From Verrucomicrobiota bacterium (GTDB taxonomy: Bacteria; Verrucomicrobiota; Verrucomicrobiia; Opitutales; Opitutaceae), in NCBI GenBank assembly GCA_023416735.1, contig JAEZGX010000032.1:1-59467 (forward strand): a DNA stretch of 59,467 bases. Direction: 5' to 3'. Below, piece by piece: positions 16,727-27,045 of this stretch (position 1 is the first letter of the stretch; each line of letters opens with the position of its first letter). Both the position numbers and the translations under genes were made by a program. Below the pieces are notes generated by a model that was not told where the DNA came from, made no database searches, and saw only the letters and a program-made list of their open reading frames with translations.

Positions 16727-18040
16727 ATGAACATGACCGCATCCGCTTCTCCGTTGACTCACGAATTTCCCTCCGCTGGCGCCGGTCCCGTTTGGCTGCA
16801 CGTCGGCACGATGCTCGACGGCACGAGCACGCGGCCGTGTCGCGACGCGCACCTCGTCTATAACGCTGCTAAAATCCTTTTTGTCGGCATCGACGGGCGC
16901 ACGCCGCCCCGCGAACTTCTTCGCGCGGGACAAACGGCGCCGGATTATTCCGCACCTGATGCGACGCTGCTGCCCGGATTGATCGAAGCGCATGCGCACC
17001 TGTTTCTCGAAGGCGGCGAACTCAACGCCGACAAGCGCGCCGCGTATCTCCAGCAAACACCGGATCAACTCCTCGCTCTCGCGAAGGAGCGCCTGTCGAA
17101 ACTTGTCCGCTACGGGATCGCCGGTGTGCGCGACGCGGGCGACAAGGACGGTGTCGGCCTGGCGCTCAGCAAGCTTTGCGCGGCCGGGAATGCTTCGCGT
17201 CCGCTGATGCCCTATGTCGAAAGTCCCGGCGCGGCGATCCATCACAAGGGTCGTTACGGCTCGTTCATGGCCGACGCGATCGAGAATCACGCGTCGTTGC
17301 GCGCCGTGGTGGAGTCGCGCGTCGCTGCGGGCGCCGATCGCATCAAGCTCATCCCGACCGGCATCATCAATTTCAAGAAAGCCGCCGTCACCGCCGAGCC
17401 GCAGATGACGACCGAAGAAGTAGCGGAGTTGGTCGCCGTTGCGAAGTCATTCAACCGGCAGACGTTCGCGCACGCGTCGGGCGATATTGGCATCGATCGG
17501 GCGATCGATGGCGGCGTCGACTCGATTGAGCACGGCTTCTTCCTGCGCGATGACCAGCTCGCGAAACTCCGCGGCCGGCACATTGCGTGGGTGCCAACGT
17601 TCGCGCCCGTGCAGAAGCAGGTTGATCATGCGGAGATCATGAAGTGGGAGCCGGACATCGTGACGAATCTCCGCGGCATTCTCGATCGCCACGCCGCGAG
17701 TCTCGCGAAAGCGCACGCGCTGGGCGTCACGATCATCGCGGGCAGCGACGCGGGTTCCTACGGCGTCGCGCATGGAGTCGATTTTATTTACGAGCTCGAA
17801 CTCATGGAGCGAGCGGGGATGCCGTCCCTTGCGGTGATCAACGCCGCGACGGGAGTCAGTTCCGTCCGCCTCCGCTACAAAGAAAAACTCGGCCGCGTCG
17901 AAACCGGCTACTTGCCGCGTTTCATCCTCACGCGTCATTCGCCGCTCGAAACGGTTTCGAATCTCCGCAAAGCCCGCACGGTAATCTTCGACGGCGAAGT
18001 CTTAGAAACCGGGGAAGATGGCGATGTCGCGGGGCTTTAG
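16727..18040 (+). CDS. Amidohydrolase-superfamily metal hydrolase
   Basis: This 437-aa protein has the imidazolonepropionase/prolidase-like amidohydrolase fold. Metal-site signatures are HAH in LIEAHAHLF (about residue 87), a Lys-containing RIKLIPTG block (possible carbamylated lysine), FAHASGD, SIEHGFF and GSDAGS. No signal peptide is seen, so it is cytoplasmic. It lies between the pterin methyltransferase and homocysteine methyltransferase genes on the same strand. A C-N or lactone-type bond in a methylated substrate or cofactor is a possible target, but this superfamily is too broad to name one. Its inclusion in a methyl-transfer cluster is one clue to the true substrate. Confidence 0.85.
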   Translation: MNMTASASPLTHEFPSAGAGPVWLHVGTMLDGTSTRPCRDAHLVYNAAKILFVGIDGRTPPRELLRAGQTAPDYSAPDATLLPGLIEAHAHLFLEGGELNADKRAAYLQQTPDQLLALAKERLSKLVRYGIAGVRDAGDKDGVGLALSKLCAAGNASRPLMPYVESPGAAIHHKGRYGSFMADAIENHASLRAVVESRVAAGADRIKLIPTGIINFKKAAVTAEPQMTTEEVAELVAVAKSFNRQTFAHASGDIGIDRAIDGGVDSIEHGFFLRDDQLAKLRGRHIAWVPTFAPVQKQVDHAEIMKWEPDIVTNLRGILDRHAASLAKAHALGVTIIAGSDAGSYGVAHGVDFIYELELMERAGMPSLAVINAATGVSSVRLRYKEKLGRVETGYLPRFILTRHSPLETVSNLRKARTVIFDGEVLETGEDGDVAGL

Positions 18041-18055
18041 TTCCTCGATCCGGAT

Positions 18056-18120
18056 GAACCAAAGAGGCACAGAGACACAAAGAAAGCGGTTTTCTCCGTG
18101 CCTCCGTTTCTCCGTGGTTC
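18056..18120. repeat. Hairpin of 'gaggcacagagacacaaag' words
   Basis: GAACCAAAGAGGCACAGAGA (18056 onward) is mirrored by TCCGTGCCTCCGTTTCTCCG and GTGGTTC (to 18120), an imperfect inverted repeat with arms of about 30 bases. It resembles 'accacagagacacagagg' elements I recall from many unrelated bacteria. It separates the amidohydrolase and homocysteine methyltransferase genes. Confidence 0.7.
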
Positions 18121-18133
18121 AACTTTCAACCTC

Positions 18134-19042
18134 ATGAAACCTCTCCTTCACGAAGCCGCCCGCGAACGCCGTCTCGTCTGCGATGGTGCGATGGGCACGC
18201 AACTCATGCTCGCCGGACTCGAACAGGGCGCGTGCGGCGAGGCGTGGAATCTCACGCATCCGGATCGCGTGCTCGCGATTCAGAAGCGCTATGCCGATGC
18301 CGGCGCCGATTGCATCATCACGAACACCTTCGGCGGCAGCCGTATCATGCTGCGTCGTCACGGTCACGAAGCCGAACTCGCCGAACTCAACGCGCAAGGG
18401 GCCAGGATTGCTCGCGAAGCGTTTGGCGGTCGCCCTGGTTATGTGTTGGGCGACGTCGGTCCGCTCGGTGCGTTGCTCGAACCCTACGGTGAGCTTTCCG
18501 AAGCCGACGCACTTTCGGCGCTGGAAGAACAATGCGTGGCGCTCGTGAAAGGCGGCGTCGATGCGATCATCATCGAAACGCAGACGGGTCTCGAAGAACT
18601 CGGCCTCGCGATCGACGCGGCGAAATCTGCCGGCGCTCCCACGATCATCGCGTCGCTCGCCTACGATCTCTCGATGGACGGAACGTTCTACAAGACGATG
18701 ATGGGCGTCTCGCCCGAGGATGCCGCCGAATTCGTCACCGACCGCGGCGCGCACATTGTCGCGCTGAATTGCGGCACCGGCATGGACATGGTCGGCGCCG
18801 CGCGCGTCGCGCGCGAGTATCGTTCGCGCACCTCCCTACCGATCATGGTGCAGCCGAATGCCGGCCTGCCCGTGCTCGAAAACCTCAAGGCCGTCTATAA
18901 ACAGCTGCCTGCCGACATGGCGAAATCCGTGCCGGACGCGCTCGAAGCCGACGCCGCGATCATCGGCTCCTGCTGCGGCAGCACGCCCGACCACACGCGC
19001 GCGATCCGCCAGGTCGTCGATGCGTTCGCGCAACGCGGCTGA
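18134..19042 (+). CDS. Homocysteine S-methyltransferase-family protein
   Basis: This 302-aa protein matches the homocysteine-binding module of MetH and the betaine-homocysteine methyltransferase family. The zinc ligands are intact: Cys 213 in LNCGTGM and Cys 280/281 in GSCCGSTPDH. The N-terminal DGAMGTQL and TNTFGGSR blocks are classical. Length equals the isolated module, so it lacks folate, B12 and activation modules, each of which occurs as a separate gene upstream (15662, 10867, 7978). It probably takes the methyl group from the corrinoid protein to homocysteine to make methionine. Use of another methyl donor or thiol acceptor cannot be excluded. The ATG at 18134 follows a repeat and matches the family start. 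Confidence 0.9.
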   Translation: MKPLLHEAARERRLVCDGAMGTQLMLAGLEQGACGEAWNLTHPDRVLAIQKRYADAGADCIITNTFGGSRIMLRRHGHEAELAELNAQGARIAREAFGGRPGYVLGDVGPLGALLEPYGELSEADALSALEEQCVALVKGGVDAIIIETQTGLEELGLAIDAAKSAGAPTIIASLAYDLSMDGTFYKTMMGVSPEDAAEFVTDRGAHIVALNCGTGMDMVGAARVAREYRSRTSLPIMVQPNAGLPVLENLKAVYKQLPADMAKSVPDALEADAAIIGSCCGSTPDHTRAIRQVVDAFAQRG

Positions 19043-19111
19043 TGTATTCATTTTGCGGCGACAAGCCGCAGCGCTGAGCGGCACCCCGCGCGAAGCGAAA
19101 AGATTTTCGTC

Positions 19112-19885
19112 ATGAATCAAGCATCCTTTCCGGACATCTTTTCACTGCGCGGCCAGACCGTGCTTATCACGGGCGGAGGCACCGGCATCGGTTTCGCTGT
19201 CGCGCGCGGCATGCACGCGGCGGGCGCCAAGGTTATCCTCGTCGGCCGTCGCGAACCCGAGCTCAACGCCGCCGTGGGCAGCCTCGGCGCCGGCTCGGCC
19301 TACATGGTCCACGACATCACGAAAGTCGACGAAGCGCAGGCGTTCGTCGAACGCCTCGTGAATGAGCACGGCCCGGTCACTTCGCTCGTCAACAACGCCG
19401 GTATTCACCTGAAAAAACCCGCGGTCGAAACGACGCCCGAGGAATTTCAAAAGGTGCTCACGACGCACATCCTCGGCGCGCATGCTCTAAGCCGCGCGGT
19501 GATCCCCGGCATGATCGAGCGTCAGCACGGCACGATTATCTTCATGGCGTCGATGGCGTCGCTTTTCGGCATCCCACTGGTTGTCGCTTACGCTGCCGCG
19601 AAGTCGGCGATGATTGGCATGCTCCGCACGATGGCGACCGAACTTTCGGTTCACGGGATACGCGTCAATGCCATCGCGCCCGGCTGGATCGAAACCGAGA
19701 TGTCGCGCAAGGCCCTCGAAGGGGATCCGACGCGAAAGATGAAAATCATCAGCCGCACACCGATGGCGAAGCTCGGCGACCCCGCCGACGTGGGCTGGGC
19801 CGCCGTCTATCTGGCTTCGCCAGCGTCGAAGTTTGTGACGGGCGCCGTGCTCCCGGTCGATGGTGGAGCGAGCATGGGGTTCTGA
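19112..19885 (+). CDS. SDR-family dehydrogenase
   Basis: This is a 257-aa classical short-chain dehydrogenase: NAD(P) motif TGGGTGIG near the N-terminus, NNAG, catalytic Ser in MASMAS, YAAAK with the Tyr-x3-Lys pair, and a PVDGG C-terminal block. It most resembles gluconate 5-dehydrogenase-like and sugar-acid SDRs, though substrate cannot be fixed. It follows the homocysteine methyltransferase by 69 bases on the same strand and is the last gene of the run started by lacI-uxuA. A role as fructuronate/mannonate oxidoreductase beside UxuA is possible inference. The two GGTCAAC operator-like sites are not repeated here. Confidence 0.88.
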   Translation: MNQASFPDIFSLRGQTVLITGGGTGIGFAVARGMHAAGAKVILVGRREPELNAAVGSLGAGSAYMVHDITKVDEAQAFVERLVNEHGPVTSLVNNAGIHLKKPAVETTPEEFQKVLTTHILGAHALSRAVIPGMIERQHGTIIFMASMASLFGIPLVVAYAAAKSAMIGMLRTMATELSVHGIRVNAIAPGWIETEMSRKALEGDPTRKMKIISRTPMAKLGDPADVGWAAVYLASPASKFVTGAVLPVDGGASMGF

Positions 19886-20015
19886 GTCGCGCCGGCTGGA
19901 AGCGGAATGTGTAAGCTTTACGTCGATACGACTGTGCAACGCTCCGCCGTTCGCCACTTCGTGCGCCATTCTTTCCCATTGACCCGTCTTCCCCGGCGCG
20001 CTCCTTCGTAATGTC

Positions 20016-21410
<1,395 letters not shown>

Positions 21411-21465
21411 TGCGCCGTTGTGTCGGGCTTCTCCTCCCAGTCGCCGCTCGCGGTTGAGCGTTCTC

Positions 21466-23238
21466 ATGCCGCGTCCGCGCAACTTCCAAGAGTGGGTTCA
21501 TTGGCTCGAGATGGGCGAGGGCGCTCGATGGGTGCGGCTGGTCGCGGTGCTGCTGGGGGTGCTGGTGCTTTCGTTGAAGATTTCGCACGGGCAATTTCGC
21601 GGAATCACGAGCGAAGCCGCGTTCGTTCAAGCCGACACGGGCCGCCAGCTCGCACGAGGCGAAGGGTTCACGACGCTCGTCAACTATCCGCAAACGGCCG
21701 CGTATCTCGCCGCGCGGGGAGAACGCTTCGATCCGTCGCAGGCGTATCCAGAATTGCATCACGCGCCGCTCTATTCCATGGTAGTCGGAGGCGCGCTGAA
21801 ACTGCTGCCCGAACGCTGGCGCACGGCCTTGTTCACGGCCGCGCCGGAACCGCCCGATGGATTTCGCGCCGATTACTTCCTGCTCGGTCTCAACCTCGTG
21901 CTGCTCTGGTTGGCGGCGTGGCTGACGTTTGATCTCGCGAAACGGCTCTTCGATGTTCGCACCGCGTGGCTCGCGTTGGTTGCGTTGCTGCTTTCGGTCG
22001 GGGTCTGGCGGCAGACGCTGCTCGTTGACGGTTCGCCGTTGCTCATGGTTCTGGCGCTGGGAGCGTTTTCGATCTGGGCTCGCATCGAGGAAAAGAGCAG
22101 CGGCGCCCGGATCGTGGCGCTCGGGGCCTTGTGCGGACTCCTCTTCCTGGCCGAATACTCGGCCGGTGCGCTCGTGTTCGTCGCTTTCGGTTATGCCGCT
22201 CTGGCTGTTCGGGGAGCTACCCGTTGGAAACACGCGGCGCTGATCGCGGCCGGATTTGCATTGGTCGTGGCACCGTGGGTGGTGCGAAACCTGGCGCTCA
22301 CCGGCGCGCCCACCGCGCTGGCGATCCAGAATGTTGCGCTCAAAGCCGGCGATCCCACCGCCGAGCCGGCGACGCATCGGAATTCGCTCACTGCGGAATT
22401 GCCGGCGATCAATCTGCGCAAGCTCGGCAACAAAGTGCTCACGAGCTGGCAGGAGAATCTTGAAACGCGCGTGTGGTCCGGCGGCGCGATGTGGCTGGTC
22501 GCGTTTTTCGTGACCGGCTGGTTGTATGCGTTTCGTTCGCCGGTCGCGAACCGGCTGCGCTGGATTTTCACGATTTCCCTCGGCGTGCTGCTGGCGTCGC
22601 AGGCGCTCTTCAACTCGGGCGAATCATCCCGGCTCGCGGCCGGCTGGCTCGCTCCGCTCGTGATCATATTTGGCGCGGGTTTTTTCTTTGTGTTGGTCGG
22701 CAGCAGCCCGCGTCTGAGTCAGTGGCCACGGCTTTGCGCGACCGTGCTGCTGGCGTTGCAAGCGCTGCCGCTCGCCCACGATCTGCTGGAGCCGCGGCGG
22801 GTGCACTTCCAGTATCCGCCGTATTTTCCCGGCTTGTTCATCGGCATGCGGCAAGAACTCGAACGCCGGCCCGGCGCCGATCGTTTCGGCATCATGGCCG
22901 ATGTGCCGGCGGGCGTGGCGTGGTATGCCGACGCGCGCGTATGGTCGCAGCCGGTGAAGCTTCGCGATTTTTATCAGATCACGCTGGAGCAACCGATAGC
23001 CGAGCTCCTGCTCACGCCCCACACGCTGGATCGCCCGTTCTTTTCGGAACTCGCGGCGCGTCCGATCGAGCGGAACGCGCTGAGCCGGCCGGATCCGTTT
23101 GGCGAGTGGGGCCGTGTTTACGCCGGACTTTTCACCGGCGCGTTTCCATCCGAGTTCCCGTTGAGCGCGCCGCAAAAACTGGCCGACAACCTCTATGTTC
23201 TGCTCAATCCCGCGCTGCCTCCGCCCGGGGAAAAGTAA
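21466..23238 (+). CDS. Polytopic membrane protein, glycosyltransferase-39/ArnT-like
   Basis: This 590-aa integral membrane protein has about 9-11 hydrophobic segments and a large periplasmic C-terminal part. An early acidic loop after the first segment (ITSEAAFVQADTGRQLARGEG) resembles the catalytic loop of lipid-phosphate-sugar glycosyltransferases of the ArnT/PMT group, and PELHHAPLYS is typical. It probably moves a sugar from a lipid carrier to a surface polymer or protein. The ATG at 21466 is preferred over the open frame from 21418. It stands between the sigma-54 regulator and the outer-membrane barrel gene on the same strand. Confidence 0.75.
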   Translation: MPRPRNFQEWVHWLEMGEGARWVRLVAVLLGVLVLSLKISHGQFRGITSEAAFVQADTGRQLARGEGFTTLVNYPQTAAYLAARGERFDPSQAYPELHHAPLYSMVVGGALKLLPERWRTALFTAAPEPPDGFRADYFLLGLNLVLLWLAAWLTFDLAKRLFDVRTAWLALVALLLSVGVWRQTLLVDGSPLLMVLALGAFSIWARIEEKSSGARIVALGALCGLLFLAEYSAGALVFVAFGYAALAVRGATRWKHAALIAAGFALVVAPWVVRNLALTGAPTALAIQNVALKAGDPTAEPATHRNSLTAELPAINLRKLGNKVLTSWQENLETRVWSGGAMWLVAFFVTGWLYAFRSPVANRLRWIFTISLGVLLASQALFNSGESSRLAAGWLAPLVIIFGAGFFFVLVGSSPRLSQWPRLCATVLLALQALPLAHDLLEPRRVHFQYPPYFPGLFIGMRQELERRPGADRFGIMADVPAGVAWYADARVWSQPVKLRDFYQITLEQPIAELLLTPHTLDRPFFSELAARPIERNALSRPDPFGEWGRVYAGLFTGAFPSEFPLSAPQKLADNLYVLLNPALPPPGEK

Positions 23239-23292
23239 TTGCTTCGCGGACAACGCCATCTCTAGCGTCCGCTCCGTCCCGCTCCCAACTCG

Positions 23293-24468
23293 ATGACCTT
23301 CGCGCGCTTGTTTATCGTCGGCTGTCTCGCCACTGCATTGCCTGCCTGGGCCGTTTACGCGCCGTTGCCGGAACAAGACATCCAGAAGGATTTTACCGTC
23401 ACGGTTCGCGGGGGCGTTTATCACGACACCAATATCTTTGGCGCCGAATCGGGTGCGATCAGCAGCACGGTCTATACGCTGCAACCTAAACTCGCCTACA
23501 ACAGCTCGCTCACGGATCAGACGTTTGCGTCGCTCGGCTACACGGCGACCGTCGATCACTTCGAGGAACGTCCGGGCGACAAGACGATCGACAGTCACGA
23601 CTTCCTCGCGCGGATCGCGCATGCGTTTTCGTCGACCAGCAATATCGATTTCAGCGATTATTATTCGATCGCGAAGAATCCCGAATCGTTGCTCGCCGGT
23701 TTGCCGATCAACACCGACCAATCGCACAAGCGCAACGAGTTCAACGCGCGCTATCTCGTGACGCCGCTGCCCAAGATCGGAGCGACGTTGAAGTTCCGCA
23801 GCATCCTTTACGATTACGATAATCCGAATCTGGCCGCCGCCATCGACCGCGTTGAAAATCTCTTCGGTGTCTCCGGCAGCTATGACCTGCTGCCCGAGCT
23901 AAAAGGTGTGCTCGAATATCGCCGCGAAGATATCAGCTATCGCTCGGGCGGAGCGACGAAGGACAAGGAGTCGGATTTTCTCATCGGCGGTTTCGACTAC
24001 GCCGTGGCGCGGAAGCTCACGCTCACCGGCCGTCTCGGCAATCAGTGGCGCCAGCGCGCGTCCGAGCGCAGTTCGAGCGGCGCTTACGCGGAGTTTTCGG
24101 GCAAATACGATTACGCCCCGCGGTCGTTCGTCACCGGCGGTTATGTCTATACGCTCGAGGAAACGTCGAACGTGGCGCTGTATAGCGACACCCGTGTCAG
24201 CCGCTTCTTCGTGAACGTGCAGCACTCGCTCAGCGCCCTCATGGTGGCCTCGGCGTCCTACACGTATGAGCCGTCGGAACTCCAGGGCCGTCGCGGCGTG
24301 TCGAATGCGGACGAAACCACGCGCCGCGCCGGTGTCGCGCTGACGTGGCTGCCGACGCCGCACTGGTCGTTCTCGGCAAATTACGATTACGACAAGATCT
24401 CGTCGGAGGCTCCCGGCCGCGGGCAGGATCGCGAACGCTACGGGGTAAGTGGCGCGTATCGGTTTTGA
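23293..24468 (+). CDS. Outer-membrane beta-barrel protein, exopolysaccharide-locus type
   Basis: The 391-aa product has a signal peptide (cleavage near PAWA at about residue 20) and repeated amphipathic strands ending in an aromatic residue (GAYRF), as in an outer-membrane barrel. Early GGVYHDTNIFG and TLQPKLAYN stretches match barrels found beside exopolysaccharide synthesis genes (EpsL or PEP-CTERM-associated type). It sits between the membrane glycosyltransferase and the Wzc-like kinase, so it could form the export pore or a sugar-binding porin. The specific family is a judgement from context. Confidence 0.75.
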   Translation: MTFARLFIVGCLATALPAWAVYAPLPEQDIQKDFTVTVRGGVYHDTNIFGAESGAISSTVYTLQPKLAYNSSLTDQTFASLGYTATVDHFEERPGDKTIDSHDFLARIAHAFSSTSNIDFSDYYSIAKNPESLLAGLPINTDQSHKRNEFNARYLVTPLPKIGATLKFRSILYDYDNPNLAAAIDRVENLFGVSGSYDLLPELKGVLEYRREDISYRSGGATKDKESDFLIGGFDYAVARKLTLTGRLGNQWRQRASERSSSGAYAEFSGKYDYAPRSFVTGGYVYTLEETSNVALYSDTRVSRFFVNVQHSLSALMVASASYTYEPSELQGRRGVSNADETTRRAGVALTWLPTPHWSFSANYDYDKISSEAPGRGQDRERYGVSGAYRF

Positions 24469-24597
24469 ACGCCGAGCGCTGACGAAACGCTGGCCGGACG
24501 GGTCGGAGCTGGCTGGGTTTCGTTAAAGGCGGCCGGTTGTGGTGGGCACAATGAGCTTGCCGGTTTTTAGGCCGACGCGTTCTCTCGGCGCGACTTC

Positions 24598-26781
24598 ATG
24601 GCCTCACTTTCCGCCAGCCGGGACTCCGCCTCGCTCGCCGATTTCCTCCAGCTGCTCCGCCTCCGCAAGGCCCTGATCGCGCTGATCCTCGCGTTGGTGG
24701 TGGTCACCACGATCGCGGTCACCGCGTTCTTGCCGAAGTGGTATCTTGCGACGACCAAGATCCGCGTCGAAAAACCCGAAGGGGAGGTGAAGCTCTTTCA
24801 GACGCAGAGCAACGCCTACTACGATCCTTACTTCCTGCAGGATCAGTTTCGGATCATGCAGTCCGAGAAGATCCTTTATCCGGTCATCGAAAACCTGCGT
24901 CTCAACCAGCGCCTGGCGCCGCTACTCGACGCACCGGGCGCGCTGCCCTCCGCGATCACCTATCGCTATCTCACGCGCGAAATGCTGCGCATCGAATCGC
25001 AGCGCAATTCCTCGCTGATCGAGATCAACGTCTTCGCTCAGGACCCAGCGCTGGCGGCGGACATCGCGAATGAAATCGCGCGCGTGTATTCCGACGACCG
25101 CATCGCTTTCGCGACGGCGGAGCAGCGCGAAGGGCTCGCGCAATTGCGGAAGGAACTCGAATCGCAGGAGCGGGTGGTCAGCGCGCAGCGCGACGCCCTC
25201 GAAAAGCTGCGCAACGACCTGAATATCTCCGGCGTGGATCTCAACGCGCGCTATTCCGACATGGAGATCGAGACGCTGCGGCAGATGCAGAATTCGCTGA
25301 TCGCGTTGAGCGTCGACGCCATCGGTCGCCGCACGCGCTGGGAGCGATTTCGCAGTATTCCGGCCAATGAACGCCTGAGCCTCGTAAACTCCGAGCTGAT
25401 TCAGGATCCGAACATTCAGAATCTGCTTCAGGCGTATCTGATCGCTGACCAAAACGTGACCAAGCTCGCGGGTCGATTGGGCGAAGCGCACCCGGACTTT
25501 GTTTCGGCGATCGAAAATCGGGCGAAGATCCGCGAGCAGCTCGACGGCCAGCTCCGCGGCTACGAAAGCGCGCTCGAAATCGCTTACAAGGAAGCCGAGT
25601 CGCGCGTGGCCGAACTCAAGGAGCAACTCGGCCAAGCCAAGGTGGAGCAGATCCTTTCGGCGCGGGAACGGATGCGGCCGTTCGAGGAAGCCGCCCAGAA
25701 ACTCGAGGACGAGACGCGTCTGCTCACCACGTTGAAGCTGACCCTGCGCCAGCGGGAAATCGATTTTCAGGTGCCGAAGCGAACGATCGAGATTTTGAAT
25801 ACAGCCGAGCCCGCGCGCCGGCCCAGCCGCCCGAGCTGGCCGTTGAACCTGACCGTCGCATTTCTCTTTGGGTCGCTGCTCGGCGTCGGCGTCGCGGTGC
25901 TGCTCGAGTATTTCGACACGAGCTTCCGCAGCGTGGCGGATGTGGAGACGCGACTGAAACTCCCGGTGTTGGGCGTTATCCCGTTTCAACGCGAGCCGTT
26001 GGGCGGCGACGAAGAGGATCCGGGGGAAGCCGAGCCGTATCGCGTGCTTCACACGAATCTGAATCTGGCGCTGAAGGCGGGTCAGCCGGGGAGTTTCGTG
26101 ATCTTTTCGGCGGGGCCGGGTGAAGGTAAATCCACGACGTTGCACCGCCTCGCGCAACTGACGGGCTTGGCGGGCGAACGCGTGATCCTGATCGATTCGG
26201 ATTTGCGCCGACCGTCACAGCATCGGCTGGCGGAGCGCCCGCGCGAACCGGGCTTGAGCGAGTTCCTGCTCGATCGAAAGCCGCTGGAAGCGGTGATTCA
26301 AAAAGAGATCGCGCCGAATTTGGATTTCATCCCGAGCGGCGCGGTGCCTGGGTTTACGTTGGGCCTGTTGCACTTGAATCGTTTGCGGGAGCTCGTGGCG
26401 ACGTTGCGGACGCGATACGACAAGATCGTTTTCGATTCGCCGCCGATCATTGGCGTCAGCGATGCGAGCGTGCTGGCCAGTGTCGTCGATGGAGCGGTGC
26501 TGTTGATCCAGCATCGTCGCAATCCGCAGAGCATGGTGATGCGCGCGCAGCAGACGATTGAAGCTTTGAAGACACCGCTGCTTGGCGTGGTGCTCACGCA
26601 GGTGCCGGTGAACACCGGTGGCGACTACGGCTACTACACGAGCAACTACTCGTATTACAGCGACCGCGGCGAGAAGCGGAAACGCTCGTCGGGCAAGGCG
26701 TCGCGTTATCCCGCCTCAGCCGAGTCGGGCGAGGGCGACCGGCTGGTGCTTCGCGAGCCGGAGTCGGGCGGCAGACATTGA
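24598..26781 (+). CDS. Wzc-like polysaccharide co-polymerase / tyrosine autokinase
   Basis: This 727-aa protein has an N-terminal Wzz-type chain-length domain with two membrane helices (about 30-50 and 415-440) flanking a long coiled-coil periplasmic part. The cytoplasmic BY-kinase domain has Walker A AGPGEGKST (505-513), A' motif ILIDSDLRRP (Asp 533, Asp 535) and Walker B IVFDSPP. The tail carries a tyrosine cluster (YGYYTSNYSYY near residue 680), the usual autophosphorylation site. It should control polymerisation and export of an exopolysaccharide together with the two upstream genes. No polymerase or flippase is nearby, so the locus is incomplete here. Confidence 0.92.
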   Translation: MASLSASRDSASLADFLQLLRLRKALIALILALVVVTTIAVTAFLPKWYLATTKIRVEKPEGEVKLFQTQSNAYYDPYFLQDQFRIMQSEKILYPVIENLRLNQRLAPLLDAPGALPSAITYRYLTREMLRIESQRNSSLIEINVFAQDPALAADIANEIARVYSDDRIAFATAEQREGLAQLRKELESQERVVSAQRDALEKLRNDLNISGVDLNARYSDMEIETLRQMQNSLIALSVDAIGRRTRWERFRSIPANERLSLVNSELIQDPNIQNLLQAYLIADQNVTKLAGRLGEAHPDFVSAIENRAKIREQLDGQLRGYESALEIAYKEAESRVAELKEQLGQAKVEQILSARERMRPFEEAAQKLEDETRLLTTLKLTLRQREIDFQVPKRTIEILNTAEPARRPSRPSWPLNLTVAFLFGSLLGVGVAVLLEYFDTSFRSVADVETRLKLPVLGVIPFQREPLGGDEEDPGEAEPYRVLHTNLNLALKAGQPGSFVIFSAGPGEGKSTTLHRLAQLTGLAGERVILIDSDLRRPSQHRLAERPREPGLSEFLLDRKPLEAVIQKEIAPNLDFIPSGAVPGFTLGLLHLNRLRELVATLRTRYDKIVFDSPPIIGVSDASVLASVVDGAVLLIQHRRNPQSMVMRAQQTIEALKTPLLGVVLTQVPVNTGGDYGYYTSNYSYYSDRGEKRKRSSGKASRYPASAESGEGDRLVLREPESGGRH

Positions 26782-26873
26782 AATGCAGCGGGGTTGAAGC
26801 GACGCCCGACATTGAGAGAAAACGCCGGCCAAGACCCGCCTTTAGCCAGAAACCGCGCCGATCAAAATAGCAG

Positions 26874-26901
26874 TTGACGGGACCCGCGCCGGGCTTACTT
26901 C
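26874..26901 (+). promoter_or_regulatory. Candidate promoter of the tRNA gene
   Basis: TTGACG (26874-26879) and TACTTC (26896-26901) are separated by 16 bases and lie 15 bases before the tRNA, a fitting sigma-70-like promoter for a stable RNA gene. Confidence 0.5.
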
Positions 26902-26915
26902 TCACACCCTGTTTT

Positions 26916-26991
<76 letters not shown>

Positions 26992-26998
26992 TTTTCGA

Positions 26999-27028
26999 AA
27001 AAGCCGCCGGATCGATCCGGCGGCTTTT
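26999..27028. terminator. Perfect 30-bp palindromic terminator
   Basis: AAAAGCCGCCGGATC and its exact reverse complement form a 30-base palindrome with T-runs on both sides. It follows the tRNA and faces the end of the minus-strand regulator gene at 27046, so it can end transcription in both directions. Confidence 0.85.
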
Positions 27029-27045
27029 CATTTTCCGGCCGTTGG

